Notes: generated by a model not told the origin, from the sequence alone. 54,104 bases of DNA from Selenomonadales bacterium (GCA_018434945.1 JAHDOI010000070.1:1-54104), one strand, 5' to 3'; shown: positions 6,625 through 14,838, counted from the first letter of the stretch. Numbers and translations are program-made.

Positions 6625-6661
6625 CAAAAACAAAGGCTTCGCGTTTCCGCGAAGCCTTTGT
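6625..6661 (-). terminator. Terminator downstream of tRNA-Ala
   Basis: A perfect 14-bp stem (ACAAAGGCTTCGCG, loop of 4) is followed on the minus strand by TTTTTGTATTTTG. It ends the tRNA transcript and may also stop the integrase transcript from the other side. It lies inside the integrated DNA, so the element brings a terminator for the tRNA it interrupts. Confidence 0.7.
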
Positions 6662-6667
6662 CGTGAC

Positions 6668-6743
<76 letters not shown>

Positions 6744-6780
6744 ATATTCACTTTCGGCGGTTGTCCTGCCGACATAGAGT

Positions 6781-6810
6781 ATAATATCATAACAGGCGAA
6801 TTACTGTCAA
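6781..6810 (-). promoter_or_regulatory. Promoter of tRNA-Ala
   Basis: TTGACA, 18 bases, TATTAT on the minus strand, about 38 bases before the first tRNA base. Confidence 0.6.
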
Positions 6811-6834
6811 CAGGTTTTATGGTGGTAGTTTTTG

Positions 6835-6859
6835 GGGGGATGCCGGCCGGCATCTCCCC
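6835..6859. terminator. Hairpin after the superoxide dismutase gene
   Basis: A 10-bp GC-rich stem with one bulged base (GGGG-GATGCC, loop GGCC). It lies 9 bases beyond the sodA stop, but the U-tract (TCTTTTT) is on the wrong side for that gene. Its role is uncertain. Confidence 0.3.
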
Positions 6860-6868
6860 TCTTTTTCG

Positions 6869-7480
6869 CTACAGCAGCCGCCCTTCGGCCGCTTCCCAGT
6901 TGATGTTGCGGAAGAAGGCTTCGATGTAGTCGGCGCGTTTGGTGGCGTAGTCGAGCATGTAGGCGTGTTCGAAGACGTCCATGACGAGGACGGGGTTGCA
7001 GCCTGCCGGGTGCCCGGTGTCGTGTTCGTTGATCCAGAAGTTGATGAGCCGCCCGTTGTTGACGTCCTGGTAGAGGACGACCCAGCCGATGCCGCGTATT
7101 GCGCCGGTGGCTTTGAAATCTTTGGCCCATTCGTCAACGCCGCCGAAGTCCTCGGTCATCTGGGCGGCCAGGGCGCCGTCGCGGCCGAGGACGCCGTCGC
7201 CGCCGAGATTTTCGAAGTACAGTTCGTGCAGGCGCATGCCGTTGAATTCCCAGCCGAGGCGGCGCTTGAGTTCGGCGTATTCGGGGGCGGCGGTTTTGCC
7301 GGTCAGCCCCGCGTCGCGGAGAATGCCGAGAAGTTTGTTGGTGTTGGCGACATAGCCCTGATAGAGGCCGAAGTGGGTTTTGAGCAATGTTTCGCTGAAC
7401 CCGGGCATGCCGATGAGGTGAGAGTAGTCGGTGGCGTTATAGAGGATCTCCGCGCCTGTCAGGTTGGCCTGTCGTCCCAA
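6869..7480 (-). CDS. Fe/Mn-type superoxide dismutase
   Basis: A 203-residue enzyme converting superoxide to oxygen and peroxide in the cytoplasm. The four metal ligands are visible: His36 (KTHFGLYQGYV), His85 (RLHELYFENLGG), Asp168 and His172 (VMDVFEHAYMLDY). The usual DVWEHAYY motif reads DVFEHAYM here. No signal peptide is present. The start is TTG at 7480 with GGAGG about eight to ten bases upstream. This makes it overlap the preceding S1-domain gene by 44 bp, but a later start would remove the conserved N-terminal helix. Expected in an anaerobe that must survive oxygen. Metal preference cannot be read safely. Confidence 0.88.
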   Translation of the reverse strand: MGRQANLTGAEILYNATDYSHLIGMPGFSETLLKTHFGLYQGYVANTNKLLGILRDAGLTGKTAAPEYAELKRRLGWEFNGMRLHELYFENLGGDGVLGRDGALAAQMTEDFGGVDEWAKDFKATGAIRGIGWVVLYQDVNNGRLINFWINEHDTGHPAGCNPVLVMDVFEHAYMLDYATKRADYIEAFFRNINWEAAEGRLL

Positions 7481-8372
7481 GGGTAACCCCTCCTCCGCTG
7501 TTGTCGGTTTGCTCGGTAAGGTATGTCCAGCCTTCGCGCTGCTCGGCGAGGCCGGCTTTCATCAAGCGGCCCAGGGCCCGCTTGAAGGCGGCTTTGCTGA
7601 TGTTGAATTTCTGTTTGACGATGTCGGGCGGGGTGGCGTCACTGTAGGGCATGCTGCCGCCGCGGGCGCGGAGCATGGCGATGATGGCTTCGGCGTCGAT
7701 GTCCATGGCCGCTTGCTTGACCGGCCTGGTGGCGACGTTGATGCGGCCGTCGTCGCGGATATAGGTGACGCGGGCGGTCAGTTCCTCGCCGAGGCGGGGG
7801 CGCGCGGCGGCTTCGCTGTGGTGGAGGAAGGCGATGTGCCGGTCGGCGGTGAAGAGGAAGGCGCCTTCGTCGGTTATGTTGTATACCGAGCCTGTTATCT
7901 GGTCGCCGAGTTTGACGGCATCGGCGGGTCGCGCCGCTTTTCTGAGGTCGTCTTCGACTTCCATGGTGACGGCCAGACGGCCGGATTTGTCCCGGTAGAG
8001 TTTGATCCAGACCTTGTCGCCCCGGCGCACCCTGCCCTTCATGCCGGCGAAGGGCATGAAGATGCCGCGCTCGGCGCCGATGTCGACGAACGCCCCGTCT
8101 TTGGTGGTGTTGATGACGGCGGCTCTGGCCACCTGGCCTTCCCGCATCTGCGGCAGGCGCATGCTGGCGGTTAGGCGGCCCTTGGGGTCGAGGTAGAGGT
8201 AGACGGGCAGCGTTTCCCCCACGGCCACTTCGCGGGTCTGCTGGACGCGGTGGAGGAGGATGTCGTCGGCGGTTTTGCCTGTGCCTGCGTCGAGGAAAGC
8301 GCCTAATTCGCCCGTCCTGACGACGGTGAGGGTGCGGACGGTGCCCGGTTTGAGTTCGGTGTCGGTTGTCAT
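7437..8372 (-). CDS. CvfB/YitL-like S1-domain RNA-binding protein
   Basis: A 311-residue protein with three consecutive S1-like beta-barrels (about 5-65, 70-140 and 145-220). The clearest shared pattern is GAFVDIGAERGIFMP. A winged-helix end (~235-300) follows, around FNISKAAFKRALGRLMKAGL. This is the domain order of CvfB, an RNA-binding regulator in staphylococci. ATG 8372 lies four bases after the rsfS stop, so translation is probably coupled; an extended upstream frame has a low-complexity Ser/Thr start and is rejected. Its exact role here is inferred from family only. The last 44 bases overlap the dismutase gene. Confidence 0.82.
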   Translation of the reverse strand: MTTDTELKPGTVRTLTVVRTGELGAFLDAGTGKTADDILLHRVQQTREVAVGETLPVYLYLDPKGRLTASMRLPQMREGQVARAAVINTTKDGAFVDIGAERGIFMPFAGMKGRVRRGDKVWIKLYRDKSGRLAVTMEVEDDLRKAARPADAVKLGDQITGSVYNITDEGAFLFTADRHIAFLHHSEAAARPRLGEELTARVTYIRDDGRINVATRPVKQAAMDIDAEAIIAMLRARGGSMPYSDATPPDIVKQKFNISKAAFKRALGRLMKAGLAEQREGWTYLTEQTDNSGGGVTLGTTGQPDRRGDPL

Positions 8373-8376
8373 GGTA

Positions 8377-8721
8377 TCAGTCGTGGTAGGCGTATGACTT
8401 GGCGTCGCCCCATAGACGCTCCAGGCTGTAATACCGGCGGTCTTCCTCGACGAAGACGTGGACGACACAAGCGCTGTAGTCCATCAGTATCCAGCGGGCT
8501 TCCCGGTAGCCCTCCTTGCGCAGCAGGGGTATCCCCTCTTTTTCAAGCCGCTCTTCGATGTTGTCGGCGATGGCCTGCGCCTGGGTGGTGGAATTGGCGC
8601 TGCAGATGACGAAATGGTCGGCCACGAGCGAGACCCCATCCATGTCGAGGATGACGATGTCGCGGGCCTTTTTGTCGCTGGCCGCTGCTGCAACCAATTC
8701 GGGCAAGTTTGCTTCGGTCAT
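8377..8721 (-). CDS. rsfS: Ribosomal silencing factor RsfS
   Basis: A 114-residue RsfS/Iojap/YbeB protein. The family binds L14 on the large subunit and blocks subunit joining when nutrients are short. Diagnostic segments are DIVILDMDGVSLVADHFVI, the ANSTTQAQAIADNIEE helix, and WILMDYSACVVHVF. AGGAGG lies five bases before ATG 8721; longer upstream frames have no ribosome binding site. It follows yqeK and the LCP gene in the usual Bacillota order, although a terminator lies between it and the LCP gene, so it should have its own promoter in 8722-8836. Confidence 0.93.
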   Translation of the reverse strand: MTEANLPELVAAAASDKKARDIVILDMDGVSLVADHFVICSANSTTQAQAIADNIEERLEKEGIPLLRKEGYREARWILMDYSACVVHVFVEEDRRYYSLERLWGDAKSYAYHD

Positions 8722-8836
8722 GCTGTCCCTCCTGATATCGGTACCTGCCATTAGTAATCTCATTCCTATCATATTCTATTCTTGCTGTTTATGCCCGTTT
8801 CCTGCCACTCTATCCCGCGGCCGGCAGCGGCACGGG

Positions 8837-8881
8837 GAAAAAGAAAACCCCCGCGGGCGGAGTTGTTCCGCGTCGCGGGGG
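8837..8881 (-). terminator. Terminator of the LCP gene
   Basis: The stem CCCCCGCG / CGCGGGGG, with an inner GCGG/CCGC pairing, is followed on the minus strand by TTTTCTTTTT. It starts nine bases after the LCP stop codon. Confidence 0.8.
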
Positions 8882-8889
8882 CCCGGTCG

Positions 8890-9891
8890 CTAGTTGCTGC
8901 GCGCCTGGGCTGGCAGGGTGCCGCTGACTTTGGCGCCGCCGGCCGAGAAAAGCGTCTTGACGAGCGCTTTGGTGCCTTCTTTGTCGGCGACCCAGTAGCT
9001 GAGTCCGTCGATGGTGGCGAAGTTGCCTGGCAGAAGTTCGGCTTTCAGCCCGCCGTCCTTGAATCCTTTGAGGGTGTTGGCGAGTTTGAGCATGGTGAGC
9101 GGCGGCATGTCGCTGGCGACGTACTGCCTGAGGGTGGCGGTGAGGGCCGGGAGCTTGAGCAGCGTGCCGACCTGGAGCATCTCGTCGGTCATGGCCTTCA
9201 GGAACCGCTGCTGGCGGTGCACCCTCCCGATGTCGCCTAGCTCGTCGTGGCGGAAACGGATATACTGGCCGGCTTTTTCGCCGTCCAGGTGCTGGTAGCC
9301 TTTTTTGAGATGGATGCTCAGGTCGGCGTAGGGGTCATCATAGTTCATGTCCTGTTCGACGTACAGGTCGACCCCGCCGAGGATATCGACGACGCTGACG
9401 AAGCCCTTCCAGTCCATGGTGACGTAGTAATTGATGGGGACGCCGAGGAAGGCTTCGACCGTTTTGGTGGCGAGCTGGGCGCCGCCGTAGGCGTAGGCGT
9501 GGGTGATCTTGTCGTGGCCGGTGCGGCCGGGGATGGTCACCCGCGTGTCGCGGGGGATGGAGAGCAGGCTCACCGCCCCGTCTATAGGGTCGACGCTGGC
9601 GACGATGACCGTATCCGAGCGTTTCGGCGCGCCGGGGGTTTCGCTGTCCCCCTCGTCGACGCCGAGGATAAGGATGTTGACCCGGCTGCCGAGAGCGGCG
9701 TCGGCGGCTTTCCTTGTTTCGGACGCGGGGCTGCCGCCGGGGGCGGCGGCGGTGTCGAACATTTTGAGGTAGGCGTAGAGGGCGGCGCCGGCGAACGCCG
9801 TCACAAAGACGACGAATACGGCGAGGACAAGAAACACGCGCGTCCAGCGGATTTTGCGGCGCGCACGGGTCGCGTCCAGGCGGCTGCGCAT
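8890..9891 (-). CDS. LytR-CpsA-Psr (LCP) cell-wall ligase
   Basis: A 333-residue membrane-anchored enzyme. After a basic head (RSRLDATRARRKIRW), one membrane helix (~17-40) leads to an extracytoplasmic LCP domain. Conserved parts include NILILGVDEGD, RSDTVIVASVDP, the SIPRDTRV motif with its phosphate-binding arginine, and YIRFRHDELGDIGRVHRQQ. The family moves glycopolymers from a lipid carrier to peptidoglycan. ATG 9891 is preceded by GAGGAGAGGG, whereas the longer frame has no site. It sits between yqeK and rsfS as in many Bacillota and ends in its own terminator. The glycopolymer substrate is unknown. Confidence 0.9.
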   Translation of the reverse strand: MRSRLDATRARRKIRWTRVFLVLAVFVVFVTAFAGAALYAYLKMFDTAAAPGGSPASETRKAADAALGSRVNILILGVDEGDSETPGAPKRSDTVIVASVDPIDGAVSLLSIPRDTRVTIPGRTGHDKITHAYAYGGAQLATKTVEAFLGVPINYYVTMDWKGFVSVVDILGGVDLYVEQDMNYDDPYADLSIHLKKGYQHLDGEKAGQYIRFRHDELGDIGRVHRQQRFLKAMTDEMLQVGTLLKLPALTATLRQYVASDMPPLTMLKLANTLKGFKDGGLKAELLPGNFATIDGLSYWVADKEGTKALVKTLFSAGGAKVSGTLPAQARSN

Positions 9892-9941
9892 ATTAACCCT
9901 CTCCTCTCTGGAGCTTTCCTGTAGCCTCCATTTGTTTGCGG

Positions 9942-10511
9942 TTATTTCCTCTTCATTTTCGTAAGCAGGGCGTTGCGTCCCTCGACCGTAGCCGGGTGGA
10001 TAAGCCACTGCTCGGCGAGCAGATGGCGGATGGTCTGGTCGTAGGCCGCCAGCAGCGCCGCGTGCAGGTTCTCCCCGGCCAGCGCCCGCAGGCGGTCGAC
10101 TCCGGGGAAGGACCTTGTCGGCTCGATATAGTCGGCAAGAAAGATTATTTCGTCAAGAAGCGCCATCGCCGGCCCTCCGGTGGTATGCCAACGGATGGCG
10201 GCGAGCACCTCAGGATCGTCCACCCCGTAATCGCGGCGGGCGATCACCGCGCCTACCGGCGCATGCAGGAGCATGGGCTCCCGCTGTTCGACATCATTCA
10301 CCACTATACCAGACGCCCCGGCGACCTGCAATAGGATGTTGCTGGGCATGCCGCGGGCGCAGTCGTGAAGGAGGCCCGCCAGCCGCGCCTTGCTTATGTC
10401 GGCGCCGTACCTGGCGGCTAAAGACGCCGCCGTTTCGCTGACGCCTTGGGAATGGGCGAGGCGCTTGGGCGACAGCACTTTCGTCAGTTGTTCGAGAATT
10501 TTTCCGGTCAT
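9942..10511 (-). CDS. yqeK: HD-domain Ap4A hydrolase YqeK
   Basis: A 189-residue HD-family phosphohydrolase. Metal-binding signatures are RLAHSQGVSETA near residue 20, LLHDCARGM (the HD pair), LLHAPVGAV and IIFLADYIEPTR. The family member in Bacillus symmetrically hydrolyses diadenosine tetraphosphate to ADP. ATG 10511 has AAGGTG at a good distance; an in-frame GTG three codons earlier is weaker. It lies between nadD (now 4.3 kb away because of inserted genes) and the LCP gene 50 bp downstream. A 10-bp hairpin at 10584-10610 lies in its leader. Confidence 0.9.
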   Translation of the reverse strand: MTGKILEQLTKVLSPKRLAHSQGVSETAASLAARYGADISKARLAGLLHDCARGMPSNILLQVAGASGIVVNDVEQREPMLLHAPVGAVIARRDYGVDDPEVLAAIRWHTTGGPAMALLDEIIFLADYIEPTRSFPGVDRLRALAGENLHAALLAAYDQTIRHLLAEQWLIHPATVEGRNALLTKMKRK

Positions 10512-10583
10512 TTGCTTCACCTTGTGCTAAAATTCGCCATTTTGCGACCGATTCCTGCGTCCCCTCCGCCGGTTGACAGAGGA

Positions 10584-10610
10584 AGGGACTTGGCAGTCCG
10601 CCAAGTCCCT
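10584..10610. other. Hairpin in the yqeK leader
   Basis: A perfect 10-bp inverted repeat, AGGGACTTGG / CCAAGTCCCT, with a 7-base loop. It lies between the terminator of the RRM gene and the yqeK start. There is no U-tract. It could be an mRNA leader structure or a protein-binding site. Confidence 0.35.
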
Positions 10611-10615
10611 GGGGG

Positions 10616-10643
10616 AAATAAAATGCCTCCTTGGCAGGAGGCA
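10616..10643 (-). terminator. Terminator of the RRM gene
   Basis: The stem TGCCTCC / GGAGGCA with a 6-base loop is followed on the minus strand by TTTTATTT. It starts 10 bases after the stop codon. Confidence 0.8.
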
Positions 10644-10653
10644 CTTGTTTCAA

Positions 10654-10911
10654 CTAGTATTGTCCTTGCCGCGGCTTGGCCTCGTTTACGACAACCTGGC
10701 GGCCGCCGAAGTCGGCGCCGTTCATCGCGGCAATCATGTTGTCCACATCAGCGTCCTCGACCTCGACAAAACCAAAGCCTCTCGATCTGCCCGTTTCTTT
10801 GTCAGTGATGATGCGACTGGATATCACCGACCCATGCGGACGGAACGCATCCGCAAGATCGGCTTCCGTAGTGCCCCAGGGCAAGTTACCGACATAGAGA
10901 GTTTTCGCCAT
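10654..10911 (-). CDS. Small RRM RNA-binding protein
   Basis: An 85-residue protein consisting of one RNA recognition motif. RNP2 is TLYVGNLPW (residues 3-11) and RNP1 is RSRGFGFVEVED (~43-54), with the aromatic residues that stack on RNA intact. A short glycine/arginine tail follows. Such proteins act as RNA chaperones, often at low temperature, but targets here are unknown. ATG 10911 has GAGGGG ten bases upstream. It is a single-gene unit with its own terminator, inserted between nadD and yqeK. The structured DNA at 11062-11200 lies upstream of it. Confidence 0.88.
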   Translation of the reverse strand: MAKTLYVGNLPWGTTEADLADAFRPHGSVISSRIITDKETGRSRGFGFVEVEDADVDNMIAAMNGADFGGRQVVVNEAKPRQGQY

Positions 10912-11061
10912 TAAAGGAATCACCCCTCTTTCCAATGAACTCGACAATCGCTTACACCTTCAGTATCTGCCGATTCGCGGCCTTTATGCCTGCCTTATAA
11001 TGGGAACATAAAGGGCAAGAAGCTCTTGCGGTCGTCCGGCCGGCAGCGCCGGGGTTTACAG

Positions 11062-11147
11062 GCGTTTTGGGCAGTGCTCTCGGATAGGCGCGGTGTACGC
11101 CATCACCGGGCAGTTTGCGGATTTTTCCGGTCGATTGCCCAAAACGC
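11062..11147. repeat. Long stem-loop with perfect 12-bp arms
   Basis: GCGTTTTGGGCA at 11062-11073 is complementary to TGCCCAAAACGC at 11136-11147. Pairing can continue outward (ACAG/CTGT with a small bulge), and the loop itself contains CGGTG/CACCG. The whole could fold into a ~110-base rod with internal bulges, as structured RNAs do. No Rfam family is recognised. Confidence 0.5.
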
Positions 11148-11164
11148 TTCCTGTGTTCGGATAT

Positions 11165-11200
11165 CCCCCCTTTGTATTTTATTTTTGCTATACAGGGGGG
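11165..11200. repeat. C6/G6 hairpin
   Basis: CCCCCC-TT-TGTAT pairs with ATACA-GGGGGG across a 12-base AT-rich loop, giving 11 pairs with a two-base bulge. It lies directly beside the longer stem-loop. Confidence 0.5.
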
Positions 11201-11325
11201 TATTTCCTTTTATTTTGGTCATAAAAATCGACATATTTTTGTTTTTTTGGACTGATTTTCCGCCCAGCCAGGGGCGAACAGGCGGTATCGCCGCAATACG
11301 GTCCTTCGTTATTTCCCGGCAATTT

Positions 11326-11787
11326 TCACCAATTCCACGTGCCGTCGCGGTTCCAGCGGCTCGGAAGAGGCGGCAGGAGGCCGAGGCTCTGCAGTATCCG
11401 CCCCGACATGCTGCGGCCGGGCTGCTGGAAGTAGCCCGCGTTCCTGGCCCCGGGGTCGGGAGCGTATTGCATTTTTTTCGCTTCGCCGACGGTGGTCAGC
11501 AGCATCCCGGCGGTGTCGCGCCCGCTGTCCCGGAGATAGGTGGGCGCGTAGTACACCCTCTGGCCGAGGTCGACGTAGACCCAGGCGGCGGCGGGGACAT
11601 GGACGGTGTTTTCGAGGAAGAAACCGGCGACGAACATGCACAGGACGACAACGAGCAACCTGGCCAGGCTTCGCGGCCGCCGCTTCTGCTCCCGGACGGC
11701 GAGGTACCTGTCCGCCGTTTCCCGCAGCCGGTGTTCACGGTCGCTGTGTTCATGTCCTTGGGGTAAGCAGGCGCGCCCCTTTTTCAC
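11326..11787 (-). CDS. Hypothetical single-pass membrane protein
   Basis: A 153-residue protein I do not recognise. A basic, probably cytoplasmic head of ~40 residues (HRLRETADRYLAVREQKRRPR) is followed by one membrane helix (LARLLVVVLCMFVAGFFLEN) and a ~90-residue outer part with several Tyr, Pro and Arg residues. It starts with GTG, six bases after the end of the GGDEF-EAL gene, with GAGGG upstream, so the two are probably co-expressed. That pairing suggests a partner of the sensor or its output, but this is inference. A second frame over the same DNA has proline/arginine-rich composition and is rejected. Confidence 0.6.
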   Translation of the reverse strand: MKKGRACLPQGHEHSDREHRLRETADRYLAVREQKRRPRSLARLLVVVLCMFVAGFFLENTVHVPAAAWVYVDLGQRVYYAPTYLRDSGRDTAGMLLTTVGEAKKMQYAPDPGARNAGYFQQPGRSMSGRILQSLGLLPPLPSRWNRDGTWNW

Positions 11788-11793
11788 TGGCGA

Positions 11794-14709
11794 TCACTTT
11801 CCCTCGCGCTGGCCGAGCTTCCGCAGCAGGCCGGGCACGTCCTGCTGGGGAACCGGCCTGCTATAGTAGTAGCCCTGGACGAAGTCGCACTTGAATCTTG
11901 CCAGTTTCTCATGCTGGTTTACGGTTTCGACCCCTTCGGCGACCACCTGCTGACGCGCGCGGTGGGCGAGGCTGATGATCGAGCCGATGATTTCCCGCTG
12001 GCCGTCTGAATCGTCGAGATCGTCGACGAACGATTTGTCGATCTTGATGATATCGACCGGCAGCTGGCGGAGGTATTTGAGCGAAGAGTACCCTGTGCCG
12101 AAGTCGTCGAGGTAGATCCGCACGCCCAGGCGCCTGACCTCGGCGAGTTTGTCGATGTTGGCCTCGAAGTTGTCCATCAGCACGCTTTCGGTGATTTCGA
12201 GGGCGATGTCCCGCGGGTCCGCGCCCGTATCGTCGAGGACGCCGCGCACCCAGCGGACGAAGTCGCCGCGGATGAGCTGAACCACCGACAGGTTGACGCT
12301 GACGACGGGATGGCCGAAACCCTGACGGCGCAGGTCGACGGCGAAGGAGCAGGCGCTGCGGAGGACCCAGTCGCCGATCGGCACGATCAGGCCGCTTTCT
12401 TCCGCTATTTTGATGAATTCGCCGGGCATCACCAGCCGGTCGGGGCTCTGCCAGCGGATGAGGGCCTCGAGGCCGCATACTTGTCCCGTGGCTGTGGCGA
12501 CATACGGCTGGTACCACAGGCGCAGCTCGCCTTTGGGGATGGCTTCGCGCAGCTGGTGTTCGATGGTCATCTTCTGCCGCACAAGTTCGTCCATGCCGCG
12601 GTCGAAGAAGACGTAGCGGTTTTTGCCGAGTTCCTTGGCCTTATACATGGCGAGGTCGGCGTTCTTGAAGAGTTCTTCGGCCGACGCCCCGTCGTCGGGG
12701 AAGAGGGTCAGCCCGATGCTGACGGTGACGTATACGCTTTTGCCGCTGACGGTGAACGGATTGGCGAAGACGGCCAGCAGCCTGTCGGCGTAATCGGCCG
12801 CCTCGCTGCGGCCGGCGCCTTCGAGGAGGACGATGAATTCGTCGCCGCCGACGCGCGCTACAAAGTGGCGGCCTTCGTCGATGGCCCGCAGCCGCTGGCT
12901 GACGACGACGAGCAGTTTGTCGCCATGGGTGTGGCCGAAGGTGTCGTTGATGCCTTTGAAGTTGTCCAGGTCGATGAAAAGGATGGCTCCCTGACGGTCG
13001 GTTTTTACGCCCCCGGCAACAGTTTTCAGTTCACGGTTGAGCGCCGCCCGGTTGGCGATGCCGGTGAGCGAGTCATGGTAGGCCATGTGGCGGACAAGGT
13101 CTTCTTGGGCTTTGCGTTCGGATATGTCGGTTATCGATCCCGCCATCCTCACGGGACGGCCTGCCGCGTCCATGAGCGTCTTGCCCCTGGTCAGGACCCA
13201 TTTGACGCCGCCGGGGGTATTTATCCGGTGCTCCAGGTTGAAATGCGGGGTTTTGCCCTCCAGGTGGCTGCGGAGGGCGGCGAGGACCTTGCGGCGCTCT
13301 CCGGCCGGCACGGACCGGGAGAGGAAGGTGTCGAGCCCGCCGACCCCCTGGCTGTCGAAACCGAGGAGCTCGGTGCAGCGCTCCGACATGTACACTTCGT
13401 TTGTGAGGAAATCCCAGTCCCATAAGCCGTCGTTGGCCCCGGCCAGGGCCAGCTTGTACCGTTCCTCGCTTTCCTGCAGCGCCTGTTTGGCGGTTTCGAG
13501 CGACTCGTACTGGGCCTGGAGTTCCTCCTGAGAAGAGAGGATTTCCTCGTAGAGGCCGCCGAGTTCCTCGTTGCTTTTCCGCAGTCTTTCCTCCGCCGTC
13601 CGCCGCCGGCGGATGCTGCTCATCAGGATGAGGATGTATGCCGCCATCACGCCGATGACCGTAGCGGCGGCGGCGATCACCTGGCGGTGTTGCTCGTAGA
13701 AGGAATACGGCTTGTTGACGAACACGGTGCCGGCCGGCACCCGGTCGGCAGGCAGGCCGTATCGCGCGAGCTGCCGGTAGTCGACGACGGTGCTGCTGTC
13801 CTGGGGGTCCACAGGCTTTATGGCGGACGCCTGCTCGCCGGCCAGGATCCTCACGGCGAGCGCCGCCGCCTCCTGGCCCTGCCGGCGGCCGCTCAGCACG
13901 CTGCCGCCGACCGCGCCGTAGCCTGTCTCGAAGTCGTAGAGGATGTAGACCGGGGCGCGGCTGTTTTCGGCGAAGAATTTGACGTACCGTTCCAGTTCCA
14001 TGATGTAATCAGCCGCGTCGCGGGAATAGGTGGACACCAGCACGGCGGAGTCGTCGGGCAGGCTGCCGAGGGTGGCGGCGATCTGATCGCGGGTCAGGTA
14101 GTTGAGGGATACCACCGCCAGCTTATCTTTGATGCGCGGGGCGGCCGCTTCCACCGGCTCCCAGGTGACGGCGCCGCTCTCGGTGTTGTCGAACAGCAGG
14201 TAGAGGAATTTGAGGTCGGGGTTTAGGCTGGCCATCAGTTGCATAGTGCCCTCGACGTCGGGCACTTCGTAGACCCCGGTGATATTGGGCTCGTTGGCCA
14301 TCAGTTTATCGGCCGCCGCGGGGTAGACGCCGGAAAAGACGAGCGGGGCGTCCGAGAACAGCTCCCGCCGGTGCTGGAGGGCAAAGATCACAGCGATATC
14401 GTCGGTTGTCATGACGAGGTCGATTTTCTTATGGGCGTATTTAGCTTTGAGAAGATCGTAGGTGAGGCGGAGGTTTTCCTGAGAGGGGTGGTTTTTCCAG
14501 TCGAGATATTCGACGTAAAATACCGGGTCGGCGCCGGAATTGCGCAGCCCGGAAATTATCCCGTCCGTCTGTTCGTCCGTCCACGGCAGACCCTTGTTGT
14601 ACGAGTTGAGGATCAGCACTGTCGGCGGGGCGGGGGCCTGTTCGGCCGCCGCGGGCTGAAGGCCGGCGAGGCAGGCGAATATGGCGATGAGCAGCAGTTT
14701 CACGGCCAA
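11794..14709 (-). CDS. Periplasmic-sensor GGDEF-EAL protein
   Basis: A ~971-residue cyclic-di-GMP protein. It has a signal peptide, then a ~300-residue extracytoplasmic domain of the ABC_sub_bind type (VLILNSYNKGLPWTDEQ at its start). A membrane helix (~343-365), a short coiled coil, a PAS domain (ending ITDISERKAQEDL), GGDEF and EAL follow. The GGDEF signature is intact (RVGGDEFIVLLEG) and so is EAL (GLEALIRW, with DDFGTGYSSL), so both synthesis and breakdown are possible. I prefer TTG 14709, nine bases after AAGGGG, which leaves a normal signal peptide. The ligand is unknown. It sits between nadD and the small membrane gene. Confidence 0.88.
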   Translation of the reverse strand: MAVKLLLIAIFACLAGLQPAAAEQAPAPPTVLILNSYNKGLPWTDEQTDGIISGLRNSGADPVFYVEYLDWKNHPSQENLRLTYDLLKAKYAHKKIDLVMTTDDIAVIFALQHRRELFSDAPLVFSGVYPAAADKLMANEPNITGVYEVPDVEGTMQLMASLNPDLKFLYLLFDNTESGAVTWEPVEAAAPRIKDKLAVVSLNYLTRDQIAATLGSLPDDSAVLVSTYSRDAADYIMELERYVKFFAENSRAPVYILYDFETGYGAVGGSVLSGRRQGQEAAALAVRILAGEQASAIKPVDPQDSSTVVDYRQLARYGLPADRVPAGTVFVNKPYSFYEQHRQVIAAAATVIGVMAAYILILMSSIRRRRTAEERLRKSNEELGGLYEEILSSQEELQAQYESLETAKQALQESEERYKLALAGANDGLWDWDFLTNEVYMSERCTELLGFDSQGVGGLDTFLSRSVPAGERRKVLAALRSHLEGKTPHFNLEHRINTPGGVKWVLTRGKTLMDAAGRPVRMAGSITDISERKAQEDLVRHMAYHDSLTGIANRAALNRELKTVAGGVKTDRQGAILFIDLDNFKGINDTFGHTHGDKLLVVVSQRLRAIDEGRHFVARVGGDEFIVLLEGAGRSEAADYADRLLAVFANPFTVSGKSVYVTVSIGLTLFPDDGASAEELFKNADLAMYKAKELGKNRYVFFDRGMDELVRQKMTIEHQLREAIPKGELRLWYQPYVATATGQVCGLEALIRWQSPDRLVMPGEFIKIAEESGLIVPIGDWVLRSACSFAVDLRRQGFGHPVVSVNLSVVQLIRGDFVRWVRGVLDDTGADPRDIALEITESVLMDNFEANIDKLAEVRRLGVRIYLDDFGTGYSSLKYLRQLPVDIIKIDKSFVDDLDDSDGQREIIGSIISLAHRARQQVVAEGVETVNQHEKLARFKCDFVQGYYYSRPVPQQDVPGLLRKLGQREGK

Positions 14710-14838
14710 GGCACGACACCCCTTAGCGAAGTTGCCGCCTGGCGATAACGGCGACAATCAACACTTTACCGCCGCGCTTGTATTTTCCTGCAAAAAACGA
14801 CAAATTTTTCACTTTCCTTCCTCTGTTCCCTTAAAAAG

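Larger units (their letters stand above)
10912..11325. other. Structured non-coding region upstream of the RRM gene
   Basis: About 410 bp with no convincing gene on either strand. It contains two unusual inverted repeats (11062-11147 and 11165-11200, listed separately) and an AT-rich stretch near 11200-11250. It must also hold the promoter of the RRM gene; TATAA-like sequence near 10995-11000 is a weak candidate. Confidence 0.5.

Noticed and set aside
6835..6859. Normal terminator for the dismutase gene
   Set aside because: The hairpin is in the right place but the U-rich run is on the opposite side, so it does not fit an intrinsic terminator for that strand.
11062..11147. 6S RNA
   Set aside because: The closing stem and internal structure are suggestive, but the length and central-bubble sequence do not match what I know of 6S RNA, and no processing or promoter signals fit. 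Kept only as an unknown structured element.
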